Shown: positions 1 to 5,850, counted from the first letter of the stretch. The stretch is 7,139 nt of DNA from an uncultured Curtobacterium sp. (GCA_913774725.1 CAJYIG010000200.1:1-7139), one strand, 5' to 3'. Notes: generated by a model from the sequence alone, not told the origin. A program made the numbers and translations.

Positions 1-262
1 CGGAGCACCACTGCCGCGCCGCCGGGAGCTCCGCGAGCGCCGCAGGTCGACGGCCTCCTCCGGCGGACCACGCCGGACGGACCTCCGCGGCGGCGGCCTG
101 CGCGCCCTGGCCCTCCGTCCGGGCACCACGGCCAGCCGCCGGAGGCGTAGAGCACCCGGCCCGCACGTCCCCGGCCCTCGTCGGTCCGTCGTCGCAGCTC
201 GGACCCGGCGCCCCGCCGCGCTCCCGGCGGCACGAGCAGGGTCGACGACGCGCCTGTTCCCG
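1..262. other. Left-edge stretch without a convincing gene
   Basis: Two forward frames run open here: the frame of the M23 gene (open from the window edge, with no ATG, GTG or TTG before 263) and the frame closing with TGA at 264-266. By eye, third codon positions are only about 80% G/C in either frame, clearly less biased than in the genes downstream. The translations are low-complexity Arg/Pro/Ala/Gly text with no recognisable motif. I therefore read it as mostly non-coding or as a poorly conserved N-terminal extension of the M23 gene. No convincing promoter or Shine-Dalgarno sequence was found. Confidence 0.5.
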
Positions 263-928
263 GTGACCGCGTCCGCCCTCGCAGCCTGCCTGGTCGTCTC
301 CGGAGCGACGCCGGCCGCAGCACTCGACGACCCGACCGGGCTCGGTCTCGGAGCCGCACGGACGGCTGCACCCACTCCCGCGCGGCACCTCGCGCCCGCG
401 CCGGAGCAGCACTACCGCGTCGCGTCCGGGGTCACCGTCACCGTGACCCGCGACGGCTTCGACGTGCGGCAGACCCGCGCGGGCAGTGCCCGCCACGGCG
501 GGGTGCAGATCACGACCGGCGCGGGTGCGGTCCGCCCGGTCGCGGGCACGATCCCGACGGCGGGAGGCTTCGGCGGACGCCAGGTCGCAGGGTGCGGCGC
601 CTGTTCGACGAACCACCACGGCCTCGACTTCGCTGCGGCGGCCGGCACACCGGTGGTCGCCGTGATGCCCGGGCGTGTGGTCTCCGCCGGTCCCCTCGGC
701 GGGTACGGCAACCAGGTGCTCCTCGCGCACCCGGACGGTACGCAGACCCGGTACGGGCACCTGTCGCGCATCGACGTCCTGCCCGGGCAGTCGCTGTCGG
801 CCGGCGAGCAGGTCGGCGCCGTTGGCAGCACCGGCATCTCGACCGGACCGCACCTGCACTTCGAGGTGATCATCGACGGGGCCCCCGTCGACCCGGCGCC
901 CTGGCTCGCAGCGCGCGGCCTGCTCTGA
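263..928 (+). CDS. Secreted M23 (LytM-type) zinc metallopeptidase
   Basis: This is a 221-residue peptidoglycan hydrolase of the M23 family, which in known members cuts peptide cross-links of the cell wall outside the membrane. Residues 3-20 form a hydrophobic signal-peptide core ending in an AAA cleavage motif before LDD. A Pro/Ala-rich linker follows, then the peptidase domain from about residue 90 to 216. Visible zinc ligands are H118 and D122 (HHGLD) and H199 in the HLHF motif; H166 in YGHLS is the second catalytic histidine. C111 and C114 could form a disulfide. All active-site residues are present, so an active enzyme is expected. The start is uncertain. GTG 263 is the only conventional start codon in an open frame that reaches the window edge, but it leaves the signal peptide without a positively charged n-region and has no good ribosome binding site. 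Arginines lie just upstream in frame. No partner gene is nearby. Confidence 0.88.
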   Translation: MTASALAACLVVSGATPAAALDDPTGLGLGAARTAAPTPARHLAPAPEQHYRVASGVTVTVTRDGFDVRQTRAGSARHGGVQITTGAGAVRPVAGTIPTAGGFGGRQVAGCGACSTNHHGLDFAAAAGTPVVAVMPGRVVSAGPLGGYGNQVLLAHPDGTQTRYGHLSRIDVLPGQSLSAGEQVGAVGSTGISTGPHLHFEVIIDGAPVDPAPWLAARGLL

Positions 929-975
929 GCCGTCGTCCTGCCCGGTGGTCCAGGGGTCCGGCACGGCCCGTCCTC

Positions 976-993
976 CCTGCGCAGGCGTAGCGT
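976..993 (+). promoter_or_regulatory. Candidate -10 element with adjacent palindrome, upstream of the dehydrogenase
   Basis: TAGCGT at 988-993 fits the actinobacterial -10 pattern TANNNT and would give a transcript with a leader of about 39 nt. No good -35 is visible. The perfect 10-bp palindrome CCTGCGCAGG (976-985) lies immediately upstream, in the spacer region, and could be a regulator site. A GGAG-type Shine-Dalgarno (1029-1032) precedes the GTG start at 1039. Confidence 0.35.
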
Positions 994-1038
994 CGAGGTC
1001 GTCGTCGGCAGGGTGCCGGACGCAGGACGGAGACACTG

Positions 1039-1911
1039 GTGCGCGTGACGGTGCTGGGCACGGGGACGATGGGTGCAGGGGTCGCGAAGTCCCTGCTGCG
1101 TGACGGGCACCAGGTGACCGTCTGGAACCGCAGCGCCGACAAGGCTCGTCCGCTGGGCGACGACGGGGCGACGGTGGCGACGGACGCCGCCGCCGCGGTC
1201 GCCGACGCCGAGGTCGTCCTGCTGACCCTCTTCGACACCGACGCGGTCGTCGACGTCCTCGAGGCCGCCGCGGGCGATGCTCCGGCGGACGCCGTGTGGG
1301 TGCAGGCGTCGACCGTCGGGGTCGCGGGCACCGAGACCGTGGTGCGGCTCGCGGAGCAGTACGGCATCACCCTCGTCGAGGCGATGATGCTCGGGACGAA
1401 GGCCCCCGCGGAGCAGGGGAAGCTCACGATGCTCGCCGCTGGCCCCTCGGACGTGCTCGACCGCGTGGACCCGGTGCTCGATGCCGTCGGTGCGAAGACC
1501 GTCCGTGCGGGAGAGCGGGTCGGCGACGGGACGGCGTTGAAGCTCGCCGCCAACGCCTGGATCGCGTCGATCACCGCCGCCACGGGCCAGTCGCTCGCGA
1601 TCGCCCGAGCCCTCGGACTCGACCCGCAGCTGTTCCTCGACGCGATCGACGGCACCGCGAGCGACTCGCCCTACGCGCACACCAAGGGCGCCGCGATGAT
1701 CGGCGGGGACCTCGCGCCGCAGTTCGCCCTCGACGGCCTGCGGAAGGACATCGGCCTGATCGGCGAGGCCGCTCGGTCCGCAGGTGTGTCGACGACCCTG
1801 CTCGACGCACTCGACGGGGTCTACGGCCGGGCGAGTGCCGCAGGCCACGGTGGGGACGACATCGCGGCCGTCGGTACGGCGTTCACGGACGAGGGGACGT
1901 CGACCGACTGA
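1039..1911 (+). CDS. NAD(P)-dependent beta-hydroxyacid dehydrogenase (6-PGDH/HIBADH family)
   Basis: This 290-residue soluble oxidoreductase belongs to the beta-hydroxyacid dehydrogenase family, whose members oxidise 3-hydroxy acids or reduce the matching semialdehydes or imines. The N-terminal Rossmann domain carries GTGTMG at residues 7-12. WNRS at 29-32 follows the second strand, and Arg31 there suggests NADP(H) preference by family precedent. The substrate loop STV is at 91-93. The all-helical C-terminal domain (about 160-290) holds the catalytic lysine K168 and N172 (GDGTALKLAAN) and the KD pair at 236-237. Length is normal for the family. The start is GTG 1039, with GGAG six bases upstream. 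The exact substrate cannot be read from sequence, and neighbours do not help. The last codons (TSTD, stop) lie inside the first unit of a 19-bp tandem repeat, so the C-terminal tail may have been altered by repeat growth. Confidence 0.88.
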   Translation: MRVTVLGTGTMGAGVAKSLLRDGHQVTVWNRSADKARPLGDDGATVATDAAAAVADAEVVLLTLFDTDAVVDVLEAAAGDAPADAVWVQASTVGVAGTETVVRLAEQYGITLVEAMMLGTKAPAEQGKLTMLAAGPSDVLDRVDPVLDAVGAKTVRAGERVGDGTALKLAANAWIASITAATGQSLAIARALGLDPQLFLDAIDGTASDSPYAHTKGAAMIGGDLAPQFALDGLRKDIGLIGEAARSAGVSTTLLDALDGVYGRASAAGHGGDDIAAVGTAFTDEGTSTD

Positions 1912-1990
1912 CCCCACGTGGACCGACCGACCGGACGTCGACCGACTGACCGGACGTCGACCGCCTGACCGGAGGTCCGGCCGGAGACCG
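1896..1990. repeat. 19-bp tandem repeat, five degenerate units
   Basis: Units begin at 1896, 1915, 1934, 1953 and 1972. The best unit is GACGTCGACCGACTGACCG (1934). The unit at 1896 differs only in its last base and the one at 1953 at one base. The unit at 1915 has three internal differences, and the unit at 1972 keeps only its ends. The array starts inside the final codons of the dehydrogenase gene and ends six bases before the stop codon of the convergent small gene, so it fills the whole gap. No strong hairpin or T-tract is evident. Confidence 0.85.
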
Positions 1991-1995
1991 ACGGG

Positions 1996-2268
1996 TCAGT
2001 CGCGGCGGAGCCAGCGCAGGACGGCTCCGCGCAGCCGCCCGACCGCCTCGTCGTTCATCGTGTTCGCCAGGTCGAAGGCCTCACGAGCGGGGTCGGCACC
2101 GTCCCGGATGCGCCGGAGTGCGGCGTCCGCCCGAGCGCGCGCATCGAGCTCTGCCAGCGGCATGTCGTCCTCGGGGTCGCGCAGGTGGTGGCCGACCGGT
2201 CCGCTCGGCTGCGGTTCCTCCGGGCCGCGCGGTGGCACACCCACGTGGTCGTCCGGCGTGCTGCGCAT
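1996..2268 (-). CDS. Small hypothetical protein, second gene of the marR1 unit
   Basis: I do not recognise this protein. As drawn from ATG 2268 it has 90 residues: a Pro/Gly-rich, poorly structured first 35 residues, then a mixed-charge, probably helical part (residues 36-90) rich in Ala, Arg, Asp and Leu and ending in RWLRRD. It has no membrane segment, cysteine cluster or signal peptide. It starts 9 bases after the marR1 stop codon on the same strand, so co-transcription is likely. There is no good ribosome binding site before ATG 2268. In contrast ATG 2163 (residue 36) has GAGGA four to five bases upstream and would give a compact 55-residue product, so the shorter form is a serious alternative. 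A role linked to the regulator is only inference from position. Confidence 0.55.
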   Translation of the reverse strand: MRSTPDDHVGVPPRGPEEPQPSGPVGHHLRDPEDDMPLAELDARARADAALRRIRDGADPAREAFDLANTMNDEAVGRLRGAVLRWLRRD

Positions 2269-2277
2269 GTGCCGAGG

Positions 2278-2799
2278 CTACGCGGAGCGCTCCGTCGGGG
2301 TCTCGTCGTCCTCGTGGTCCACGACCCGTGCCATCTCCTCGAGGAACGCGATGACGACGCCCATGTCCTGCTGCGGGAGGTGCTCGGCGACCTCGATCGC
2401 GCGGGTGTCGAGCTGGTCGATCACCTGGAGCACCTGCCGCATCGATCCGCCCGACGCCGTCAGGATCACCCCGCGGCGGTCGTGGGGGTCGGCGTGCCGC
2501 TCGACGTGGCCGCTGCGGACCAGCCGGTCGACGAGCGCCGAGGTCGACGCCGGCGTGATCTCGAGTCGGTCGGCGAGCTCCTTCGCGTTCACGGAGCGCC
2601 CCTCGGACTCGGCGTCCAGCAGGATCCGCAGCGCGAGCAGGGCGTTCTCCCCGATGCCCAGTGCCTCGCGCGCGCGGCGCTGCGCGGCACTCTCGGCGCT
2701 CCGGTACCTGCGGAGCGCGTTCAGTACGTCCACCGCGTCGACCCTGGAACCGGCCCCGTACCAGAAGCCCGTGGTGGTGTTCGTCACCTCGGTCGTCAT
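2278..2799 (-). CDS. MarR-family winged-helix transcriptional regulator (marR1)
   Basis: This 173-residue protein is a MarR-type repressor or activator, which in known members binds palindromic operators as a dimer and releases them on ligand binding. After a roughly 20-residue Thr-rich N-terminal extension, helices at about 20-65 supply part of the dimer interface. The helix-turn-helix lies at about 70-99 (KELADRLEITPASTSALVDR region), and the wing carries DPHDRRG at 104-110, the family signature. The C-terminal helices (115-160) complete the dimerisation domain, followed by an acidic tail. ATG 2799 is chosen because the domain fits and because a -10-like TAGCAT lies exactly seven bases before it, which suggests a leaderless mRNA; no ribosome binding site is present. 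An imperfect dyad covers the promoter, which suggests autoregulation. The gene is divergent from the alpha-E gene and followed closely by the small hypothetical gene. The ligand is unknown. Confidence 0.9.
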   Translation of the reverse strand: MTTEVTNTTTGFWYGAGSRVDAVDVLNALRRYRSAESAAQRRAREALGIGENALLALRILLDAESEGRSVNAKELADRLEITPASTSALVDRLVRSGHVERHADPHDRRGVILTASGGSMRQVLQVIDQLDTRAIEVAEHLPQQDMGVVIAFLEEMARVVDHEDDETPTERSA

Positions 2800-2806
2800 A
2801 CGGACA

Positions 2807-2834
2807 ATGCTAGACGCTCTAGTTAGATTGTCTA
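2807..2834 (-). promoter_or_regulatory. Candidate leaderless promoter of marR1
   Basis: On the minus strand, TAGACA (2834-2829) and TAGCAT (2812-2807) are separated by 16 bases and resemble -35 and -10 elements. TAGCAT is followed by seven bases and then ATG 2799, so transcription would begin at or next to the start codon. This agrees with the absence of a Shine-Dalgarno sequence. Confidence 0.5.
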
Positions 2835-2835
2835 G
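2810..2835. promoter_or_regulatory. Double-dyad operator candidate, probably for MarR1
   Basis: The outer arms CTAGAC (2810-2815) and GTCTAG (2830-2835) are perfect inverted repeats, and the two 13-bp halves agree at 10 of 13 positions when one is reverse-complemented. Each half is itself a smaller dyad of the form TAGA-N3-TCTA (2811-2821 and 2824-2834), with centres 13 bp apart. The element is AT-rich against a very GC-rich background and covers the marR1 -35 to -10 region, a typical autoregulatory position. Binding by MarR1 is inference. Confidence 0.6.
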
Positions 2836-2869
2836 CGAGCGTCTGCTGGGAGCGCGGCTGTCGGATGTG

Positions 2870-2915
2870 GTCGCAACACCCGTGACGCGGCTCCGAAACA
2901 CTGTCGCAACGCCCG
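2870..2915. repeat. Spaced direct repeat upstream of the alpha-E gene
   Basis: GTCGCAACACCCG (2870-2882) and GTCGCAACGCCCG (2903-2915) match at 12 of 13 positions and are 33 bp apart, close to three helical turns. The second copy ends six bases before the -10-like TAGCTT. They could be activator sites, or a chance duplication. Confidence 0.35.
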
Positions 2916-2920
2916 GTCGG

Positions 2921-2926
2921 TAGCTT
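2921..2926 (+). promoter_or_regulatory. Candidate -10 element for the alpha-E transcript
   Basis: TAGCTT fits TANNNT and stands six bases before ATG 2933, so transcription would start at about that ATG. A -35 is not clear. Fourteen bases further on is the GTG start of the alpha-E gene. Confidence 0.4.
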
Positions 2927-2932
2927 CGCCGC

Positions 2933-2953
2933 ATGCAGGAGCCGACGTGCTGA
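2933..2953 (+). CDS. Possible six-codon leader mini-ORF (MQEPTC)
   Basis: ATG 2933 opens a reading frame of six codons (MQEPTC) ending with TGA at 2951-2953, in a different frame from the alpha-E gene and overlapping its first seven bases. It sits exactly where transcription from TAGCTT would begin, so it could be translated as a leaderless leader peptide that couples to the GTG at 2947. The same bases also supply the AGGAG Shine-Dalgarno for that GTG (2937-2941), so the ATG may be incidental. Confidence 0.25.
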   Translation: MQEPTC

Positions 2954-3840
2954 GCCGACTCGCGGGGAGCGTGTTCCACGTCGGGAGCGCGGTCGAACGG
3001 GCAGACGTCGTCGCGCGGATGCTCGACGTCTACGTCGTCCGACCCGATGCCGGCGTGGTCGACGACGAGTCCGTGGTCGGCTCGGCGCTGCACCGCGTCG
3101 TCGGGGCGCGCTCGTCGGGGCGTCGTCGCGACCGGGCGGCCGTCGTCGAGTCGCTGGCACTCGACCGGCACGAACCGGCATCGGTCGCCCACGCCGTCGG
3201 GGTCGCGCGCGACCACGCCCGTCGAGCGCGCGAGGTCGTGTCGACGGAGCTCTGGGACTGCCTCGACGTCACCCGCTCGCGGATGCCCCGCAAGGTGGCC
3301 GTCGACCGGGCGCACGAGTTCCTCGGCTGGGTCCGGGAGCGCAGCGCGCTGGCGGTCGGTGTCGTCGAGGGTGACGTCAGCCGCGACGAGGTCTGGGAGT
3401 TCTTCACCCTGGGCAGGTCCCTGCTGCGGTGCGGGCTGACGGCGCGGCTGCTCGCGTCCCCGCTCGTGGACGCCGGCTCGGCGGCGTCGTGGACCACCGC
3501 GCTGCGGGCCTGCGGGGCGGGCGAGGCCTTCCGCCGAGGGCGCGACCACAGCGGCGTCGCTCCGCAGGAGGCCGCCGGGTTCCTGCTCCACGAGTCGCAC
3601 TCTCCGCGGTCGCTCGCGTTCCTCGCGGCGCGGGCGGACGACTGCCTGTCCGACGTCGCGCCGGCGTGCGTGGACGACCAGGTCGCGGCGTTCCGGGTCG
3701 CGCGGTCGGCGCTCGGGCGAGTGGACGTCGGTGATCCGGCCGGGATCCGTGTCGTGGCCGAGGGGCTCGCCGCCGCCGTGGACGTCGTCGTCGAAGCGCT
3801 CGAGGCACGCGTCTTCGCGGTCGCAGCCCCGACGCACTGA
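2947..3840 (+). CDS. Alpha-E domain (DUF403-type) protein, orphan and divergent
   Basis: This 297-residue, all-helical protein spans the whole alpha-E domain. In many bacteria that domain is encoded next to circularly permuted ATP-grasp and transglutaminase-like genes and is thought to act with them in a peptide-ligase system; its own biochemical role is not established. Recognisable blocks, in order, are LSRLAGSVF...VERADVVARMLDV (2-28), ARDHARRAREVVSTELWD (88-104), FFTLGRSLLRCGLTARLL (152-169) and the late block with FLLHESHSPRSLAFLA (212-227). The second ER-A-D type motif seen in typical members is altered here to LRCG (160-163), and the WxGRY block near residue 12 is HVGSA, so the protein is divergent. 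GTG 2947 is supported by the family N-terminus and by AGGAG five bases upstream. The usual partners are absent from this window. It is divergent from marR1, which may regulate it. Confidence 0.8.
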   Translation: MLSRLAGSVFHVGSAVERADVVARMLDVYVVRPDAGVVDDESVVGSALHRVVGARSSGRRRDRAAVVESLALDRHEPASVAHAVGVARDHARRAREVVSTELWDCLDVTRSRMPRKVAVDRAHEFLGWVRERSALAVGVVEGDVSRDEVWEFFTLGRSLLRCGLTARLLASPLVDAGSAASWTTALRACGAGEAFRRGRDHSGVAPQEAAGFLLHESHSPRSLAFLAARADDCLSDVAPACVDDQVAAFRVARSALGRVDVGDPAGIRVVAEGLAAAVDVVVEALEARVFAVAAPTH

Positions 3841-3860
3841 GCGGCACCGCCGCCGCCGTC

Positions 3861-3896
3861 GCGGCCTGCGACGCGGCCTGCGACGCGGCCTGCGAC
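3861..3896. repeat. 12-bp perfect tandem repeat, three copies
   Basis: GCGGCCTGCGAC is repeated exactly three times (3861, 3873, 3885) just after the alpha-E stop codon. With the preceding bases, the arms GTCGC (3858-3862) and GCGAC (3868-3872) can fold, so the array could form alternative small hairpins. It might contribute to transcription termination. Confidence 0.85.
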
Positions 3897-3921
3897 ACAC
3901 TGCGGCGCGGCGCCGCCGGGT

Positions 3922-4064
3922 CGGCCGGGAGGCTCGTGGTGACGTCGACCCGTCCCGCCCTGCCGGCACGCGGTCGCGGCGCGTGCGTGGCGGGGTGATC
4001 GGTGCCTCCCGGCCGGCACGTGGTCGCGGTGGGAACACGGCGGGGATGACCCGTGCCTCCCGGC
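3922..4064. repeat. Two-unit ~50-bp tandem repeat with 12-bp inverted repeat, between convergent genes
   Basis: Two adjacent units (3963-4012 and 4013-4063) align at roughly three quarters of positions with one inserted base. Both begin with CCGGCACG and end with GTGCCTCCCGG. The unit ends are also inverted relative to CGGCCGGGAGGC at 3922-3933, which pairs perfectly with GCCTCCCGGCCG at 4004-4015. The junction of the units can fold into a small hairpin (GTGCC 4002-4006 with GGCAC 4015-4019). A perfect palindrome GCGGCGCCGC (3907-3916) lies just before. The region ends at the stop codon of the MFS gene, and termination in both directions is a plausible role. Confidence 0.65.
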
Positions 4065-4067
4065 CCG

Positions 4068-5414
4068 TCAGACCGAGCTGGACCGGTCCGCCATCGCCTC
4101 GTCACGCTCCAGGTCGCGCCGCACCGCGGCGCGGGATGCCCGCGTGCCGACCACCGGCACCGCGTGCGTGACCGCGAGGTGCAGCCGCGCGTCCGCGTCG
4201 TACCGCAGGCGCAGGTGCTCCCAGCGGACGAGCCACACCAGGGCGATCGCGAGGGCGACGAACCCGGAAGCGGCGCCGACGACGATCGCCCAGCGCGGTC
4301 CCCAGGCGTCGGCGACCGCGCCGACGATCGGCGCACCGATCGGGGTGCCGCCCGCGAAGATCGCCATGTAGAGGGCCATCACCCGGCCGCGCATCGCGGG
4401 CTTCGTGGTGGTCTGCACCAGCGCGTTGGCCGTGGTCATGAACGTCAGCGACGCCAGGCCGACGAACACCAGCACGATCGCGAAGGTCCAGTAGGTCGGG
4501 GCGACCGCGGCTGCCGTGCACGCCAGTCCGAAACCGGCCGAGGCGATCACGAGCGTGCGCATCCGCGGGCGGTCCCGTCGTGCGGAGAGCAGCGCGCCCG
4601 CGACCGAGCCGATCGCCATGACGGAGTTGAGCAGGCCGAACTCGCCGGCACCCTTGCCGAACTCGACCCGCGCCATCGTCGAGGTGAAGATCGGGAAGTT
4701 CACGCCGAAGGTCCCCACGACGAAGATCATGCAGAGCACCACGATGATGTCCGGCCGGGTCCGCACGTAGGTGAAGCCGGCGATGATCTGCCCCTTGCCG
4801 CGCTTCGGCCGCACCCGTTCGGCGAGCTGCGTCGGGTCGACGAAGCGCAGTGCGACGAGGACGGCCAGGAACGAGCCGGCATTGATGACGAACACCCACC
4901 CGGACCCGATCGCGGCGATGAGCACGCCCGCGACCGCCGGGCCGATCAGCCGGGCGGCGTTGAACGACGCGGAGTTCAGGGCGACGGCGTTCGACACGTG
5001 TTCGCCCTGCACGACGTCGGAGACGAAGGCCTGTCGGATCGGGGTGTCGAAGGCGGCCACGATGCCGAGTGCCAGGGCGAAGCCGTACAGCGACCAGAGC
5101 GTCGCCGTGTCGGTGAGGACCATGATGCCGAGACCGAGTCCGAGTGCCCCCATCAGCCCCTGGGTCAGCATGAGCATCCGGCGCCGGTCGAAGCGGTCCG
5201 CGGCGAGGCCGGTCAGGGGGAGCAGGAGCAGCTGCGGGCCGAACTGCAGCGCCATCGTGATGCCGACGGCGATCGCATCGTTGTCGGACAGCTTCGTCAG
5301 GACGATCCAGTCCTGGGCAGTGCGCTGCATCCAGGTCCCGACGTTGGAGACCAGGGCGCCGGCGAACCAGATGCGGTAGTTGCGGGCGGACAGGGAGCGG
5401 AAGACGGCGGTCAC
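4068..5414 (-). CDS. MFS_3-type major facilitator exporter
   Basis: This 448-residue polytopic membrane protein has the organisation of the MFS_3 (DHA3-like) branch, which includes proton-driven drug and siderophore exporters. The N-terminus FRSLSARNYRIWFAG and the NVGTWMQRTAQDW block (24-36) are characteristic. The cytoplasmic loop 2-3 motif is GLAADRFDRRR (69-79), and the equivalent in the second half includes MRGRVMALYM (341-350). Around twelve hydrophobic segments can be seen, with a central basic loop at about 195-220 and a charged 50-residue cytoplasmic C-terminal tail. The GTG start overlaps the marR2 stop codon by four bases (GTGA, 5411-5414), with GGAGG 11 bases upstream inside marR2, so translation is probably coupled. 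A MarR regulator directly ahead suggests export of a compound that MarR2 senses. The substrate cannot be told from sequence. Confidence 0.9.
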   Translation of the reverse strand: MTAVFRSLSARNYRIWFAGALVSNVGTWMQRTAQDWIVLTKLSDNDAIAVGITMALQFGPQLLLLPLTGLAADRFDRRRMLMLTQGLMGALGLGLGIMVLTDTATLWSLYGFALALGIVAAFDTPIRQAFVSDVVQGEHVSNAVALNSASFNAARLIGPAVAGVLIAAIGSGWVFVINAGSFLAVLVALRFVDPTQLAERVRPKRGKGQIIAGFTYVRTRPDIIVVLCMIFVVGTFGVNFPIFTSTMARVEFGKGAGEFGLLNSVMAIGSVAGALLSARRDRPRMRTLVIASAGFGLACTAAAVAPTYWTFAIVLVFVGLASLTFMTTANALVQTTTKPAMRGRVMALYMAIFAGGTPIGAPIVGAVADAWGPRWAIVVGAASGFVALAIALVWLVRWEHLRLRYDADARLHLAVTHAVPVVGTRASRAAVRRDLERDEAMADRSSSV

Positions 5415-5830
5415 TGCTGGGCCAGCCTCCTCATGATCTCGGTGGCCTCGGCCAGGGTGTGTCGCTCGGTCTCGGTCAGGGCGCCGAGGCGCGGGGAGAG
5501 CCAGTCGTCGCGGCGCCGTCGGGTCTCCTCCACGAAGGTCGCCCCGGCCGGGGTCGCGGCGAGCAGCACCTTGCGGCGGTCGTCGCCGTGGTCGACCTTC
5601 GACACGAGGCCGCGGTCGACGAGCACGGCGATCGACTTCGTCATGCTCGGCGGGGTGACGCCGTCCTGGCGGCTGAGCTCGGCGAGGGTCATGGCGCCCT
5701 CGCGGTGGAGTCGGGCGAGGGCCGAGAACTGTCCGTCGGTCATGCTCGCGTCGACCTTCTGCGCGCGGAGGGTCCGCGACAGCCGGGCCACCGCGACGCG
5801 GAGGTCGGCGGCGAGGGAGGTGTCGGGCAT
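5411..5830 (-). CDS. MarR-family transcriptional regulator (marR2), first gene of the exporter operon
   Basis: This 139-residue protein is a compact MarR-type regulator. Helix 1 (about 5-25) is followed by the winged helix: the helix-turn-helix at about 48-74 (ELSRQDGVTPPSMTKSIAVL region) and the wing with DDRRK at 83-87, then the C-terminal dimerisation helices to 139. ATG 5830 gives a full-length family member with no excess N-terminus. On the minus strand TAGGCT (5843-5838) stands seven bases before the ATG, so the mRNA may be leaderless; the GAGGT farther upstream is too distant to be a good ribosome binding site. The gene overlaps the exporter gene by four bases and is divergent from the SDR gene. 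The dyad at 5851-5867 is the likely operator, so autorepression with control of the exporter is expected. Its ligand is unknown. Confidence 0.91.
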   Translation of the reverse strand: MPDTSLAADLRVAVARLSRTLRAQKVDASMTDGQFSALARLHREGAMTLAELSRQDGVTPPSMTKSIAVLVDRGLVSKVDHGDDRRKVLLAATPAGATFVEETRRRRDDWLSPRLGALTETERHTLAEATEIMRRLAQQ

Positions 5831-5837
5831 GGCCGTT

Positions 5838-5843
5838 AGCCTA
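5838..5843 (-). promoter_or_regulatory. Candidate leaderless -10 element of marR2-MFS
   Basis: TAGGCT on the minus strand is followed by seven bases and then ATG 5830, the same arrangement as for marR1. The -35 region would fall within the dyad at 5851-5867, where no good consensus is visible. Confidence 0.45.
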
Positions 5844-5850
5844 CCTCATT

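Noticed and set aside
263..928. Toxin or phage endolysin role for the M23 protein
   Set aside because: It has a signal peptide, and there is no holin, immunity gene or phage gene nearby; a housekeeping wall hydrolase is the simpler reading.
412..1917. 501-residue open frame on the minus strand
   Set aside because: It lies antisense to two well-supported genes with full motifs (M23 peptidase and dehydrogenase); the translation is Arg/Gly/His-rich shadow text with no domain.
1896..1990. CRISPR array
   Set aside because: The 19-bp units are directly abutting without unique spacers, and no cas gene is present.
2800..4038. Long minus-strand extension upstream of marR1 (586 residues in total)
   Set aside because: Only the last 173 residues are the MarR protein. 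The rest is antisense to the alpha-E gene, crosses an operator-like AT-rich region and has shadow-like composition.
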